Shown here: positions 33,226 to 41,193 of the stretch, piece after piece
Position numbering within the stretch: the stretch's first letter is position 1
How the letters are laid out: every line of letters starts with the position of its first letter
Assembly (NCBI RefSeq): GCF_004217545.1
Contig: NZ_SHKY01000001.1
Location: 5,890,001-5,954,000 of the forward strand
Direction of reading: 5' to 3'
Length of the DNA stretch: 64,000 nt
Origin: Krasilnikovia cinnamomea
Lineage (GTDB): Bacteria; Actinomycetota; Actinomycetes; Mycobacteriales; Micromonosporaceae
The notes under the pieces: generated by a model
Seen by the model: the letters and a program-made list of their open reading frames with translations, nothing else
Told to the model about the DNA's origin: nothing
Databases searched by the model: none
Translations under genes and position numbers: made by a program

Positions 33226-35618
33226 CGGGTTCCCACCGCGCCGGCCCCTGACGTCGCGAGCTTCTCCGCGGCGATGGCGGCGACGAGGGACTCCAGCACG
33301 GCCTCGTCGGTGGTCTCGGCCGTCGCTGTCGGGGCCGTGCCGTGGGCGAGCTCGCGAAGGAACACCAACGGCTGCCCCGACTCCGGCGCGGCCCGGTTAC
33401 CGATCACCTGGAACGCCGTGTCGGGGACGAACAGGACCTCGTCGCGCGCAGACAGGGAGCCGGTACGGCGGCCCGTACCGGACTGGATAACCAACGTCGG
33501 CGTGGCCACCGGCTCGAACGCCTGGGCGATGACGGTGCGGAAGACCGCGGATGAGGCGTACACGTCACCGGTACGCCAGCCGGCCGCGGAGTCGGGCCCT
33601 CTCGCGGCCACCGCACCGAAGTAGGTCGGCAGCCGCCACACGCCACTGACGAGGCAGGCGCCGGCCGGCGTGGTCACCGTGACGCCCGGCTCGTCGTCGC
33701 CGGCCACGAAGGCGGCGACCGTCGCGAGGTCGACGATGACCGCCTCCACCGGCTCACCCCACGCCGGGCGCAGGCCCGGATTGCGGGTGAGCAACTCGGC
33801 GACCCCGCGCGCGTGGGCGTCGTAGTGGACGCCGAGGAACTCGCGGGCCTGCTGCTGTTCCTCGCCGGTGCTGCGGCGCACCGTCGCGGCCGCGACGGTG
33901 CCGGCGTCCAGGAGTCGCAGTGCGGGGCGCGGACGATCCGGGTTCCGCCCGGCCACCCGCGCCGGCACCGGGACGGCGACCACACCGTCACCCGGCCGAA
34001 CGGTCCGTGCGGCCCCCGTCGCCGGTCGCCCCGCCGCTGGCCTCGGGTCGTCCGCGGAGAACACCGAGACCGGGAGAAGACGCGGTTCGGTCGCCAGGGG
34101 AGTGCCCTGTTCGGTGGCCGGGGCCGGGGACGGGCACGGTACGGTGACGCCGGGTTGCGCACCGGACATCGACGGCCGAGCCGGTGCCCCGGCCGTCTCG
34201 GGATTCCCCACGCTCGCGGGAGGGGCGACATCGGTCGGTTCCGTGGCCGCTGCGCGTGGCGGGGTGCCCGCGGGCTCCGTGGTGGTCGGACCAGCAGTGG
34301 CGTCCGGCGTCCGGGCCCTGGAGCCCAGCGGCACCAATCGGCCGTTGTCCACGACGGATATCTCCGGGTCGGCATGTCGCGGCGTGGAGGGAGGGAGAAG
34401 GACCGACCCGTCCTGACCGAGTGTGACCGCCAGCCGCAGCGGCCGCGCCAGCCGGTCCCGCAGCCGGGCGGTGACCTGCCCGGCCAGACGCCACGCCTCG
34501 TCGGCGTGCGCCGGCTCCGCCACCTCCACGATCAGCGTCTCGGCGTCGGGTTGTCGCGTCAGCGTTCTGACCGCGTGCCGGTCGCCGTCCACACTGCGGA
34601 GCCAGAGACCACACGGGACGGCCTCCAGCAGCCAGCGTTCACTGATCCGCTGCACGGCGGCGTCCCGCACCGGGCGGCCGGTGAGCGGGTTGATCCACTC
34701 CCGGATCAGCGGCGGGTGTCCGGCGCGCCGCGCCCACCGCTGCACGACCGGCCGCCACACCGAGATGCCCGCGTTGTCGACGGCCACGTGGAACCGGGTT
34801 CCGTCCGCCGAGGTGACCGGCAGCCCCGCCGTCGTCTCCACCGTCACCGCGAAGCCGCGGGTGAGCCGTTCGGCGAGCGCCTCGACGAGCTGGCCCTGCG
34901 GACCGTACGGGATCAGCGTCAGCCGCTCGCGCACCGCCGCCGGCAGCCCGGCCAGCGTCCGGTACACGGCGTCCTCGGCGAGGCGGCGACCGCCGGGACG
35001 GCCCACGAGCACCCCGAGCCGCCCCGCATCCGGCGTGATGGCGTACGCCGGATCCGTCAGCTCGATCGGGCGCCCACCGGCGGCATGGAGCCAGACACCG
35101 CAGGGGATGGACCGCAGTGCCGCCCCTGCCCGCCACGGCGTGGCGGCGTTGACCAGGCGCCGGGCGGTGCCCGGTGGACGCAGCTCCAGCCGCCAGGCTG
35201 GGGCGGGGTGGCGTGGCCCCTCGCGGGTCGGCTCGGCGCCGCGCCGGTACGTCCACCACCCGCCGTCACCGGCGCTCGCCGCGACGAAGACCGCCCCCGA
35301 CGGCTGGAGCACCACGGGTCCGTCCGGGGCGGTGACCGCCACGCCCAGCGCGTCGGCGACGGACTGCGCGGCGCCGGCCGGGCCGGCGTTGGACAGCAGC
35401 AGCCGCAGTGGAAGGTCCGACGGCGGCAGGGAGCCGGCAAGGAGATCCAGCAGTGCCGAGGTGTCCGGGGGAGGGTCGGCGGTGACGAGGACCGTGTACC
35501 GGTCGGGTTCGTCGGGGAGCCGAGCCGCGAGGTCGACCGGCGGCGGGACCCTCTCGTCGGCGATCAGCAGGACGTGGCCGCACCAATGCGACGCTGCCGG
35601 CGACACGTTGTTACTCAT
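33222..35618 (-). CDS. T7SS-linked protein with ART-like C-terminal domain
   Basis: 798 residues, no signal peptide or membrane helix. The N-terminal ~400 residues contain two related modules, each beginning with PCG(V/L)WL and ending in a beta strand with LT(L/..)G. A Pro/Thr/Ala linker (~410-550) follows. The C-terminal ~150 residues match an ADP-ribosyltransferase outline: Arg662 in SGVWRLP, Ser689-Ser690 in VYASSAVF and Glu727 in SARDEVLF, followed by FQVI. The residue two before the Glu is Arg, not Gln or Glu, so activity may be lost or altered. It heads a three-gene operon facing the effector operon. No known family name. Confidence 0.6.
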   Translation of the reverse strand: MSNNVSPAASHWCGHVLLIADERVPPPVDLAARLPDEPDRYTVLVTADPPPDTSALLDLLAGSLPPSDLPLRLLLSNAGPAGAAQSVADALGVAVTAPDGPVVLQPSGAVFVAASAGDGGWWTYRRGAEPTREGPRHPAPAWRLELRPPGTARRLVNAATPWRAGAALRSIPCGVWLHAAGGRPIELTDPAYAITPDAGRLGVLVGRPGGRRLAEDAVYRTLAGLPAAVRERLTLIPYGPQGQLVEALAERLTRGFAVTVETTAGLPVTSADGTRFHVAVDNAGISVWRPVVQRWARRAGHPPLIREWINPLTGRPVRDAAVQRISERWLLEAVPCGLWLRSVDGDRHAVRTLTRQPDAETLIVEVAEPAHADEAWRLAGQVTARLRDRLARPLRLAVTLGQDGSVLLPPSTPRHADPEISVVDNGRLVPLGSRARTPDATAGPTTTEPAGTPPRAAATEPTDVAPPASVGNPETAGAPARPSMSGAQPGVTVPCPSPAPATEQGTPLATEPRLLPVSVFSADDPRPAAGRPATGAARTVRPGDGVVAVPVPARVAGRNPDRPRPALRLLDAGTVAAATVRRSTGEEQQQAREFLGVHYDAHARGVAELLTRNPGLRPAWGEPVEAVIVDLATVAAFVAGDDEPGVTVTTPAGACLVSGVWRLPTYFGAVAARGPDSAAGWRTGDVYASSAVFRTVIAQAFEPVATPTLVIQSGTGRRTGSLSARDEVLFVPDTAFQVIGNRAAPESGQPLVFLRELAHGTAPTATAETTDEAVLESLVAAIAAEKLATSGAGAVGTR

Positions 35619-35710
35619 GGATCGGCCTTTCCCGCGTGATGCGTCCTACTGGTCATTGCGTGGGACGCCCTCATCCAAGCCGGGCTGCCGGATACAGCTC
35701 CACGAAGAAC

Positions 35711-35743
35711 GACCGGCAGAACTGGTGTGGCGTTCTGCCGGTC
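35711..35743. terminator. Hairpin terminator downstream of secreted propeller gene
   Basis: Perfect 12-bp stem (35711-35722 with 35732-35743) and a 9-nt loop, ~100 nt past the stop of the minus-strand secreted gene and upstream of the next minus-strand operon. Confidence 0.65.
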
Positions 35744-35781
35744 TCCCCGCATCCGACCGGCGACCTCGCGCCGACGGCGGC

Positions 35782-35837
35782 GTCAGCCCTACCTCATCGG
35801 CGCTGAGGCGTCAGCCCTACCTCATCGGCGCTGAGGC
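35782..35837. repeat. Exact 28-bp tandem duplication
   Basis: Two identical 28-bp units (35782-35809, 35810-35837), each containing CCTCA-N7-TGAGG, abut the stop codon of the minus-strand secreted gene. Probably a recent slippage event; it may strengthen the 3' hairpin region. Confidence 0.85.
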
Positions 35838-35838
35838 G

Positions 35839-36300
35839 TCAGGCCACCGGTTCGGATGGCGCACTGCCCGAGACGCGGCGCCAGTCGCCCCAGCGCCCCG
35901 CGGTACTGCGGTCGCGTGCCCATGCGGTGCCTTGGCTGTCCCTGATGGTGACGCTGACGGCGTCCCGGCCGCGGTTGGTGACGATCGGGCCGATCTCCGA
36001 CCGGCCCCCCAGCGTGGTCCACCTGCTCAGCTCGCCGCCGACGACGGTCCAGCGGGTCCACACGGCATGGTCGGTCCCGATGACGAAGATTTCCTCCGTG
36101 CCGTTGCTGAATTTGTAGAACGCTTTGCCCTCACCGTAGTTGCCGCCGCACAAGAAGGTGCCGCCGAACACCCGGTCCGTGCAGGTGCCCATGCCGGGTC
36201 GGGCGGGCACGTCGTCCGCCGCGAGCGCGGCGGCCGGGGTGGTGAGCAGTCCCACCGCGGTCAGCACCGCGGTGACGACGGTGGTGCGGATCTTACGCAT
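35839..36300 (-). CDS. Small secreted protein with beta-propeller/PLL-like repeats
   Basis: 153 residues. A Sec signal peptide (MRKIRTTVVTAVLTAVGLL...ALA) is followed by a mature part with Trp-centred repeats: GTDHAVWTRWTVVGGELSRWTTLGG and WARDRSTAGRWGDWRRV. The 'D..v..R.......W..W..lGG' pattern is that of PLL/FucA-type lectin propeller blades. Only two to three blades are present, so it may be a partial or oligomerising propeller. Two Cys (TCTDRVF, FLCGG) could form a disulfide. The ribosome site AGGAGA is 6 nt upstream. It is monocistronic, bounded by a terminator and a palindrome at its 5' end. Confidence 0.6.
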   Translation of the reverse strand: MRKIRTTVVTAVLTAVGLLTTPAAALAADDVPARPGMGTCTDRVFGGTFLCGGNYGEGKAFYKFSNGTEEIFVIGTDHAVWTRWTVVGGELSRWTTLGGRSEIGPIVTNRGRDAVSVTIRDSQGTAWARDRSTAGRWGDWRRVSGSAPSEPVA

Positions 36301-36783
36301 GGTGATCTCCTAGAACGGTGGTGGAGTGGCGGCTCACCAGGGTGAGCGGGTCAGGGGGCCGGGCTTCTGCGCTGTTGCGGGTCCGACCCGTCACATTCAG
36401 CGGCGATTTCCGGTTCCTGCCCGGGAGGTAGCCCTGACCTGAATTGAGTCGACCATGAGGTCGCCGGGGCTTCCACGCAGTTTCACCGGCAGAAGTAGCG
36501 ACCGGACTTCTGCCGGGAACACGTACCCGGGGCGGGCCACGCAGGCGCGCCCTCCACCCCATCGGTGTCACCCGGCTCATCGACGGGCTCGGCCACGACG
36601 AGTGCTGACGGCGGCGCGCCGGTTGCGGGTGGTGGCATTGGCAATGATGCCAATCGACGCGGACGGCTGGACGCGGTAATCCTGAGATGTCGGATGCGCC
36701 GGGGTCCCGGGCGGCCGCAGGCCCCTGACGGACCACATTGCGCGTCGTCCAACGAACATTTCGTAGCCGGCAGGAGGTGCGCG
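36301..36783. other. 483-bp divergent intergenic region
   Basis: Separates the minus-strand secreted gene from prsW. The only clear structure is GCTCACC-AG-GGTGAGC (36332-36347), 31 nt ahead of the secreted gene's start, an operator candidate whose half-sites resemble the stress motif seen further on. I see no credible gene here. Confidence 0.5.
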
Positions 36784-37731
36784 GTGGTCGAGGTCGTACG
36801 CGACCAGGAGGTCGTCCCGGTGCCGACACGCCGGGGGTGGTTGCGCATCTTCCTCGTCGGACTGGCGCTGTGGGTGGCCACGGTGGTGGTCGTGTTCCTG
36901 ACCGGTAACCCCAACCTGATCCCGACGCTGGTTCTGCTCGGCAGTTTCCTCGTGCCGGTGACGTTCGTCGCGTGGGCGTTCGAGCGCCGGGGGACCGGTG
37001 AGCTGACCGCGGCTCTGGTGTTCTCGACGTTCCTCACCGGCGGCGTCCTGGGTGTGCTGGGCGCATCGGTGCTCGAGGCGTACCTGCTGCACCCGTCACC
37101 GTGGTTGTTCTTCGGCGTCGGGCTGATCGAGGAAGCGGTGAAACTCGTGGCGCTGATAGTGCTGACCCGTCACCTGCGGACCCGGTCGCTGCGCGACGGG
37201 ATGATTCTCGGCGCGGCCGTCGGTTTCGGCTTCGCCGCCTTCGAATCCGCCGGCTACGCCTTCACCGCCCTCTTCACTGTCGACGGACTGTCGATCATTC
37301 AGCTTGTGCAGACTGAGCTGATCCGGGGCCTGCTGGCGCCGGTGGGACACGGCCTGTGGACCGCCATCCTGGGCGGGATACTGTTCGCCACTTCGCGGCA
37401 CGGCCGTTTCGCGCTTACCGGCAAGCTGATCCTGGCGTATCTCGGTGTGTCCATCCTGCATGGTCTGTGGGATTCGATGCACAGCATCGCGTTGTACCTG
37501 ACCTTGCTGCTGACCGAGGGTGAGCGGCTGCGCCCGTCGCTGCAGGGCTGGCTGGTGGAGCCGAGCGCGGAGCAGGTCAACCTGTTCTCGCTCATGGAAT
37601 GGGTCGGCTTGGCGGTCATTTCGATCATCGGGATCGCCTGGCTGGTCGTCCTGTGGCGCCGGTCGGCCCGGCTGGACCGTGTCGCCCCGCCGATCCCCGT
37701 CCCGTCGTCGCGGTACGGCGGCGGACGCTGA
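36784..37731 (+). CDS. PrsW-family intramembrane metalloprotease
   Basis: 315 residues. GTG 36784 is chosen because AGGAGG lies 6 nt upstream and the residues before it are non-coding in character. About eight membrane helices are visible. The PrsW signature is present: GLIEEAVKL (Glu116-Glu117) and GFAAFESAGYAF, with His in GHGLWTAILGG and LHGLWDSMHS. These Glu and His residues are the metal and catalytic set of the CPBP/PrsW group. Family members cleave membrane proteins such as anti-sigma factors. It leads an operon with a DUF1931 and a Cys-rich protein, 14 nt before the next start, suggesting a stress-signalling link. The target is unknown. Confidence 0.85.
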   Translation: MVEVVRDQEVVPVPTRRGWLRIFLVGLALWVATVVVVFLTGNPNLIPTLVLLGSFLVPVTFVAWAFERRGTGELTAALVFSTFLTGGVLGVLGASVLEAYLLHPSPWLFFGVGLIEEAVKLVALIVLTRHLRTRSLRDGMILGAAVGFGFAAFESAGYAFTALFTVDGLSIIQLVQTELIRGLLAPVGHGLWTAILGGILFATSRHGRFALTGKLILAYLGVSILHGLWDSMHSIALYLTLLLTEGERLRPSLQGWLVEPSAEQVNLFSLMEWVGLAVISIIGIAWLVVLWRRSARLDRVAPPIPVPSSRYGGGR

Positions 37732-37745
37732 GAAAGGACCCTCTC

Positions 37746-38195
37746 ATGCCCGTCTTCGGAGTCGCCAGGTTCGAACGCTTCTTCCGGCTCGCCGCCGAAC
37801 TGGACGTCGACAAGGACGACCTCAAACGCTTCTCCGACTTCGTGGAGCACAAGCTCTACGACCTGCTCGTGGTAGCGCAGGCTACGGCGTCGGCCAATCG
37901 CCGGGATCTGATCGAGCCGTACGATCTGCCCATCACCAAAGGGGTTCAGGAGAACATCCACACGTTTCGGAAGATGGACGACGACATCGAACTGCAGCCG
38001 ATCCTGGACCGGCTGGCGACGTACCCGCCGCTGGACCGCATGCCCAGCGAAGACACCGAGGCGCGGCTGCCCGAGATCGTCGGGGGACTGGGCTTGGCTT
38101 TGGCCAAGATTGTCAAGGCCGTCGACCCCGAGGTGAAGAACCCGCAGAGCCAGCACTGGGAACGCGCCATGCGGATCTTCGACGAGCTGATGTGA
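37746..38195 (+). CDS. DUF1931 histone-fold protein
   Basis: 149 residues, the normal length. The N-terminal half (FGVARFERFFRLAAELDVDKD) and the DLIEPYDLPITKGVQE segment are the hallmark of DUF1931, whose known structures are pseudo-dimeric histone folds. Two histone-fold units are joined in one chain. Such proteins occur in diverse bacteria and their role (DNA binding or otherwise) is unsettled. The sequence is acidic, unlike classic DNA-compacting histones. It lies between prsW and the Cys-rich protein gene with short gaps, so it is probably in one operon. Ribosome site AAAGGA. Confidence 0.85.
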   Translation: MPVFGVARFERFFRLAAELDVDKDDLKRFSDFVEHKLYDLLVVAQATASANRRDLIEPYDLPITKGVQENIHTFRKMDDDIELQPILDRLATYPPLDRMPSEDTEARLPEIVGGLGLALAKIVKAVDPEVKNPQSQHWERAMRIFDELM

Positions 38196-38219
38196 GCACA
38201 TGATGAGGAGCGCAGTCTG

Positions 38220-38627
38220 ATGACGGACGTGGCGGCCATACTGAACGCTCATCCCCGTACGTTGCCGGGCATCGACGAGGACGCGCTGGTGATCGCCGTC
38301 CAGGAGTGCCTCAACTGTGCGCAGAGCTGTACGTCCTGCGCGGACGCGTGCGTCGCGGACCCGTCCGCGGCCCACCTGGGCAGGTCGACCGGCGCGGCCC
38401 TCAACTGCGCCGACATGGCCACGGTGGCGATGCGGGTGCTGTCCCGGCCCACCGCCTACGACCGCGCGGTGACCGAGGCGGTCCTTCGGGCTCTCATCGA
38501 GACCTGCCGCGAGGGTTACGAGGAACACCGGAAACACGCGCTGGAGAACGAAGCCTGCGGGATCTGCGCCGAGGCCTGCCGCAAATGCGGTCAGGCGTGC
38601 CGGCACCTGCTGGGCTCACTCGGATAA
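38220..38627 (+). CDS. Four-helix-bundle Cys-rich copper-binding protein (DUF326/Csp-like)
   Basis: 135 residues with 15 Cys in regular helix-phase spacing: CLNCAQSCTSCADAC near residue 30 and CGICAEACRKCGQAC near the C-terminus, plus single Cys on the middle helices. This is the DUF326/copper storage protein (Csp) pattern, in which thiols line a four-helix bundle and bind Cu(I). There is no signal peptide, so it would be a cytosolic Csp3-like store. The ribosome site GAGGAG is clear. It is the last gene of the prsW operon, with a hairpin following. Confidence 0.82.
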   Translation: MTDVAAILNAHPRTLPGIDEDALVIAVQECLNCAQSCTSCADACVADPSAAHLGRSTGAALNCADMATVAMRVLSRPTAYDRAVTEAVLRALIETCREGYEEHRKHALENEACGICAEACRKCGQACRHLLGSLG

Positions 38628-38668
38628 GCCGGCGGCCCACGAGCTCGGATAGGCCGGCGGCCCACGAG
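38619..38668. repeat. 25-bp tandem duplication over a stop codon
   Basis: Two 25-bp copies (38619-38643, 38644-38668) differing at one base (TAAGCC/TAGGCC). The first copy contains the TAA stop of the Cys-rich protein gene. Confidence 0.85.
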
Positions 38669-38728
38669 TGATCACGACGCCGGCGCCGGGTGGACGAGAC
38701 GCTGGTCCGACCTGAACGGCACATACAG

Positions 38729-38765
38729 CCGCCGCGGTGCCCGTGATGGACGAGCACCGCGGCGG
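38729..38765. terminator. Bidirectional terminator hairpin
   Basis: Perfect 12-bp stem CCGCCGCGGTGC (38729-38740) pairing with 38754-38765, 13-nt loop, between the convergent Cys-rich and BON genes. Confidence 0.75.
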
Positions 38766-38781
38766 ACGTACGGATCGCGGT

Positions 38782-39459
38782 TCAAGGGGTAATCGTGATC
38801 AGGTTCTCCACCTCGGTGACCCCGGGCGCCGACCAGGCGACACGCTCGGCCTCGCGACGCTCCGCCCACGACCGTACGCTCCCGGTCAGGATCACCTTGC
38901 TGCCCTGGGTGGTGACGTGGATCCGTTCCGCGTCTGTCTCGGCCGTGCGGACCAGGGCCTCCTCGATCTTCATCTTGAGCTCATGGGGCGACGGGCCGCT
39001 ACGCGGCCGTACGGTGATGAAGTTGCTGACCCCCTTGACGCCGGTGAGGCTCCGGACCACCCGTTCCGCTTCCTGCCGCTGATAGTCCCAGTCCACCTCG
39101 CCGCGCAGCGTGACCCAGCCGCCGGATACCGAGACCTTCACCATGTCGTCCGGTACGAGCGAGTCCATCTCGAGCGCCCGCGCGACGGATCGGGCCAGGT
39201 CGACGTCTGTCTGCTCGTCGCTGGGCGCCAGGCGTACCTCGATGTTGTTGACGACGGCCTTGACCCCGCGGATACGAAGTGCCGCGCGTTCGGCGGCCCA
39301 CTTCTTGCTGAACGTGCCCACCCGGCCCGTCAGGGTCGCTACGCCGTTCTCCACAGCCACGCCGATCTCGTTCGGCGCGACCTCGGCGTCCCACTTCAGT
39401 TCGCGCAGCACCTCACGCTGGATGTCCTCATCGGTCCGGGTCGTAGCTGTGCTGACCAT
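38782..39459 (-). CDS. Triple BON-domain protein, copy 1
   Basis: 225 residues from ATG 39459, with TTGGAGG upstream. Three BON domains (~10-78, ~85-150, ~155-225) are each built on 'V.V..G.VTL.G.V......AE....GV..V.N.I'. No signal peptide, so it is cytoplasmic, unlike periplasmic OsmY. It has the same length and layout as the paralogue at 42166-42843. BON proteins bind lipid or ligands and are typically osmotic or general stress proteins. A 19-bp inverted repeat shared with that paralogue and hsp20 lies 90 nt upstream. Confidence 0.85.
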   Translation of the reverse strand: MVSTATTRTDEDIQREVLRELKWDAEVAPNEIGVAVENGVATLTGRVGTFSKKWAAERAALRIRGVKAVVNNIEVRLAPSDEQTDVDLARSVARALEMDSLVPDDMVKVSVSGGWVTLRGEVDWDYQRQEAERVVRSLTGVKGVSNFITVRPRSGPSPHELKMKIEEALVRTAETDAERIHVTTQGSKVILTGSVRSWAERREAERVAWSAPGVTEVENLITITP

Positions 39460-39549
39460 GCCGGTCCTCCAAGACCTCTCGTTCGTCCGCCGTGCCGGCC
39501 CGCTCGCGCCGTGGTTGGCCGGGCCCTGCCTCGACCCTCGGCCAGGACC

Positions 39550-39568
39550 GGATGAGTGCGGCTCACCC
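39550..39568 (-). promoter_or_regulatory. Shared stress operator, BON copy 1
   Basis: Minus-strand reading GGGTGAG-CCGCA-CTCATCC. Same 7-5-7 layout as 42068-42086 and 46182-46200. Located 90 nt upstream of the BON copy 1 start. Confidence 0.6.
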
Positions 39569-39595
39569 GCGGCAGGGTAGAAGCACGCCCGCGCC

Positions 39596-41014
39596 TCAGG
39601 TGAGGTCGGCGAGCGCGTCGCGGACGCGGTCCGCCGCTTGTGCCACGGCCCGCGCCGGGTCCCGCGGACCCGCGTCAGCGGCGGCCGCCGCCTCGGCCGC
39701 GCGGACCGCCCGGCCCATCTCCCTGCGCTCCTGTACCGGCACGCTCCTGCGCAGCCGCGGGAACTCGTCATGTTCTTCGCGGCGGGAGTGAGCGGTCACC
39801 ATGTCGCGCAGGCCGCCGACCGTGTCGTCGAGGTGGCCGTGGGCGGCGGCGCGTACGGCGTCGGACAGCGCGTCGCTGATCCGACGTTCCTCGTCGAGAA
39901 GACGGTCGGCCAGCTGGTCGTCTGGGCGCAGTCGCCGGACGAGCGGGTGGATCATCTGCTCCTCCGCGATCTCGTGCACCGCGATCAGCCGGGCCAGATC
40001 ACCGAACGCCATGTGCGCCCCGTCTCCGGTGGACCCGGCGCGGCTGAACAGCCGGCTTGTCCGAGCGTGCTGCGCGGTCAGCAGTTCCAAAACGTCTGGC
40101 CCGCTGTCCGGGGGCTTGCGGTTCCGTTTCGGCCGATCCGGCTCGTGGACCCAGACCAGCGGACGGTCGGTTCGCAGAGTCACCGGCTCGGGCAGGCCCT
40201 CGCCGATCACCTCGTGCGAGTCGCGATCGGAGTACCGGCGTAGCAGATCCGAGGCCGCATGCAGATGCGCCAGCTGCATCTGCAGATGTAGTTCCCACAT
40301 CGGCCGTAGCCGCGGGTCGTCCTCTTCGGCCATGAATGCGTAGTACAGATAGCAGCTCGCCGACTCGTGCACCACCAGTGCTTCCCAGCCACCCCCGCGG
40401 GCTTCGGGCCGGTACCCGGCTGCCCGCCGATCGCCCGCGTGCACCATCCAGTCGTGCAGGAGCGACAGCGGCTGCGTCACCGGGGCGGAGTACGTCCAGC
40501 TGCGAGGCGGCGCAGTGGTCCGCGGCGGCCACAACCCGTCCACCTCGTCGGCGACCTGACTGGCCCAGGGGAGATGTGCGCGGTCGCCCGACTCGGCGGA
40601 GCGGCGCAGGCGTTCCAGGTGCTGCCACGCCCGCTGCCGGTACGCCCAGGACCGGTCCGGTTCGCGCTCGTTGCGGGCCGCCCAGCCGGCCGTGTCGAAC
40701 GCGGCCCGTTCACGGTTGATCGCGTACTCGGCCGCGCCGCGGACCGGTGCCCGTACCGCCGCTATGTGCCGTCGCCGTGCGGCGGTCGCGTCGCCCAGGC
40801 GGTTCACCGACCGGCGTGCGTCGGCGTCCTGGACACGGTTCGCGAACTGCCGGTCGAAATGCTCGGCATTCGCTTCGACGGCCGCCATCACGCTGATCCG
40901 GCGAAGGGTGAACGGGTCGGTCGCGCGGGTGTCGAGCGGCTCGACGTCGAATTCGTGCCAGTGGCGGCCATGGTGGTCGACCGGGATTCCAGGGTGCTCC
41001 AGCGGATCGAACAC
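39596..41014 (-). CDS. Hemerythrin-domain protein with ferritin-like N-terminal part
   Basis: 472 residues from GTG 41014, chosen because GGAGGAG lies 5 nt upstream; an ATG at 41080 lacks a ribosome site. The C-terminal ~150 residues form an HHE hemerythrin four-helix bundle, with His/Glu ligands in LLTAQHARTSRLF, AVHEIAEEQMIHPLV and TAHSRREEHDEFPRL. The N-terminal ~330 residues are helical with acidic and His positions (VVHESASCYLYYAFMAEEDD, MQLAHLHAASDLL) reminiscent of a ferritin-like di-iron fold. It is likely an oxygen, NO or peroxide sensor or scavenger in the stress cluster. Fusion of the two helical iron folds is an inference. Confidence 0.72.
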   Translation of the reverse strand: MFDPLEHPGIPVDHHGRHWHEFDVEPLDTRATDPFTLRRISVMAAVEANAEHFDRQFANRVQDADARRSVNRLGDATAARRRHIAAVRAPVRGAAEYAINRERAAFDTAGWAARNEREPDRSWAYRQRAWQHLERLRRSAESGDRAHLPWASQVADEVDGLWPPRTTAPPRSWTYSAPVTQPLSLLHDWMVHAGDRRAAGYRPEARGGGWEALVVHESASCYLYYAFMAEEDDPRLRPMWELHLQMQLAHLHAASDLLRRYSDRDSHEVIGEGLPEPVTLRTDRPLVWVHEPDRPKRNRKPPDSGPDVLELLTAQHARTSRLFSRAGSTGDGAHMAFGDLARLIAVHEIAEEQMIHPLVRRLRPDDQLADRLLDEERRISDALSDAVRAAAHGHLDDTVGGLRDMVTAHSRREEHDEFPRLRRSVPVQERREMGRAVRAAEAAAAADAGPRDPARAVAQAADRVRDALADLT

Positions 41015-41193
41015 GAGATCTCCTCCGCGTCGCGGATGTGGCCGGACCCGTGCCTCCTCCGGTGGGTCCGTCGGCGACATCGTCGCGCCAGGGTGGGGGA
41101 GATCGGGTCACCTGGAGTGGGTGGTTCCCGGCGCCTCCTGCAGCGTCTGGTCGATTCGAGCGGCGTGCCGCCCGGCGCGGACCGCGGCTGAGA

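Noticed and set aside
36552..36580. GGTG...CTCATC upstream of prsW as a stress operator
   Set aside because: The left arm is not GGGTGAG and the spacing is off by one from the conserved 7-5-7 layout.
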